This document shows, one piece after another, positions 62,706 to 64,000 of a stretch of DNA of 64,000 nt (positions are counted from its first letter, which is position 1; every line of letters begins with the position of its first letter). The notes below the pieces were generated by a model that worked only from the letters and a program-made list of their open reading frames with translations, had not been told where the DNA came from and made no database searches. The stretch covers positions 18,789,195 to 18,853,194 of the forward strand of contig OY776126.1 of NCBI GenBank assembly GCA_963675135.1. The letters are read 5' to 3'. Both the position numbers and the translations under genes were made by a program. This stretch comes from Galeopsis tetrahit. Lineage: Eukaryota; Streptophyta; Magnoliopsida; Lamiales; Lamiaceae.

Positions 62706-63643
62706 TATTACAATTAGATGTACAATTTGTAGGTAGAATTGGACCATGAAGATTGAGAAGGAAGATTATAATTATCATATTGGAAAGGAAGATTAGAATT
62801 ATAGATGAATAGAAAAGTAAGGATATGGGCTCCCGTGAGTAGAAAACAAAAAATATTTATTCTAGTTATATTATCAGCTATGGCCTATGAGTTCGAATCT
62901 AAGAGAAATTTAGACAATGTTTATTTTCTTGAAAGTTTTTTGTCTTCTCCAAAATGATAGGAGAGAAAAAAATTGGATAAAAAAAAACGTCATTTTAGAG
63001 TTTTATCAACAATTTGCTTGTGCAGGCAGCGTTTCGGTGTTTTCTGAATCTTTATGTAAAGAATTACCAAAGAAATTCTTTCATCAAAGATGTGAACATT
63101 GGGGAAAAGATGGGGACAATTTGATAGTTTAACATTACATTTTGTGGATGGAGAATATAAGATAAATGAGACTGATGTCTTGAGTTCGATGGTTGAAAAT
63201 ATTATAAATAAATAAAAATCCCACGAAGCCTAAATGGTGAAAATAACAATAAATCAATTTCATAAAAAGAAATTAGTCAATATATATTGATGAAAAGTAT
63301 TATGTTAGAGCATCAATTAAAAAAATGATTTATTTTTAAAAGGTGAAAATAAATTCAATACTCCTTCTATTAATCCTTATTAAGTGTCCTATTTGGCTTA
63401 AAATTTTGTTCTAATTAATTGTCCTTTTTAGCATTTTTCACCTAACTTCTTCTCAATTTACATATCTTCATCCATATATCCTGGTTTTTTTTTTTTTAAA
63501 TTAAGGATGTTTTTATTTAGATCTATATCATAATTTATTAAATGTAATTTTTTTAGTAGGATGTGTGAAAGGAAGACCGAAAAGATAAAGTTGATCAGTG
63601 ATAAAATGATCTAAAATCGAGTTCCTTAATTTTTATGTAAATA
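62706..63643. other. AT-rich spacer
   Basis: No convincing gene; a TACTCCTTCTATTAATCC end near 63360 resembles a MITE terminus without a clear partner. Confidence 0.5.
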
Positions 63644-63878
63644 CTTCATTTGTCCATTAAGGGTGTGCTCACTTTATTTTATACATGTTTTAAAAAAAAG
63701 TAATTATAAAAAAAGATATGTGAAGGTAACAAGTAAAAAAATTTGTTGGTAGATATTCAATCTTATTAATAAAGTAGGAAAAATATTTAAAAATTAATTA
63801 ACTATTTAAATAGAATAAATATATTGTTTGTGAACCTAAAAATAGAACTGAGCACATTTTTTATGAACGGAATGAGAG
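63644..63878. mobile_element. Stowaway-like MITE, 235 bp
   Basis: Left end CTTCATTTGTCCATTAAGGG, right end complement of CTCTCATTCCGTTCATAAAA, flanked by TA (63642-63643 and 63879-63880). Both sides go on into a GTGCTCA segment. Imperfect repeats, AT-rich inside. Confidence 0.65.
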
Positions 63879-63899
63879 TATCAAGAAGAGCACTTAATC

Positions 63900-64000
63900 A
63901 AGGGCGGAGGCAGGATGAAAATTTACGATGGGCTAGAAGCAAAAAATAAATACAATACAAAAAACAAAAGTAATATTTTTTTTACATAAGTTGCACCCTA
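63900..64000. mobile_element. Possible end of a transposon cut by the window edge
   Basis: AAGGGCGGAGGCAGGAT resembles the GGGCGGAGCCAGG end common among plant hAT-type elements. Only one end is in the window, so this is tentative. Confidence 0.3.

Noticed and set aside
1..64000. tRNA or rRNA genes
   Set aside because: No cloverleaf-like segment with conserved box A/B or rRNA stretch was recognised by reading; a tRNAscan run would settle it.

Overview
This window is nuclear DNA of a eudicot plant. The evidence is spliced genes with GT-AG introns, a G-type lectin receptor kinase, a DUF3774 wound-responsive protein, AT-rich spacers and typical plant transposons (L1-type LINE, Tat-like gypsy, Sirevirus-type copia, hAT, Stowaway and Tourist MITEs). 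I do not assign a species.

Layout. Positions 1-5100 hold a 561-bp non-autonomous hAT element, a small DUF3774 gene (+), an intact seven-exon S-domain receptor kinase gene (-) and a Stowaway-like MITE. Positions 5100-7263 are AT-rich spacer with a microsatellite, a tandem duplication and a foldback. Positions 7264-47232 are one nested transposon block about 40 kb long. Positions 47247-50984 are spacer with MITEs and a poly(A) retroposon. Positions 50985-53281 encode a seven-exon VAP4-like MSP-domain protein (+), and 54703-56442 a two-exon DUF1223 protein (-). From 56.5 kb to the end there is spacer with tandem repeats, a TIR element, a Tourist-like MITE, a Stowaway-like MITE split by a small LTR element, and one more MITE.

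The nested block can be dissected to the base by target-site duplications (TSDs). An L1-type LINE (TSD 14 bp) was hit in its RNase H region by a Tat-like gypsy element (13382-47069, two 725-bp LTRs, TSD CTCAT). That gypsy was hit in gag by a Sirevirus-like copia with an extra 1174-codon ORF (16170-29124, TSD GCGAC). It was also hit, in an exon of its antisense spliced gene, by an autonomous hAT (35059-44242). The hAT transposase gene was in turn hit by a 4.8-kb copia (37775-42603, TSD TTAAA) with non-canonical TA..TA LTR ends. Conceptual removal of the inserts leaves the interrupted frames of gypsy gag, the antisense gene and the hAT transposase continuous.

The most unusual system is the hAT. 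Besides the transposase it carries a divergent gene for a stand-alone BED-type zinc finger. The two genes are driven from mirrored TATA promoters on a large inverted repeat. The repeat brackets an internal copy of the AACCGCCGGTT motif cluster that also covers the element's left end and both ends of the small hAT at position 53-613. This suggests, as inference only, a self-regulating transposase plus DNA-binding accessory protein.
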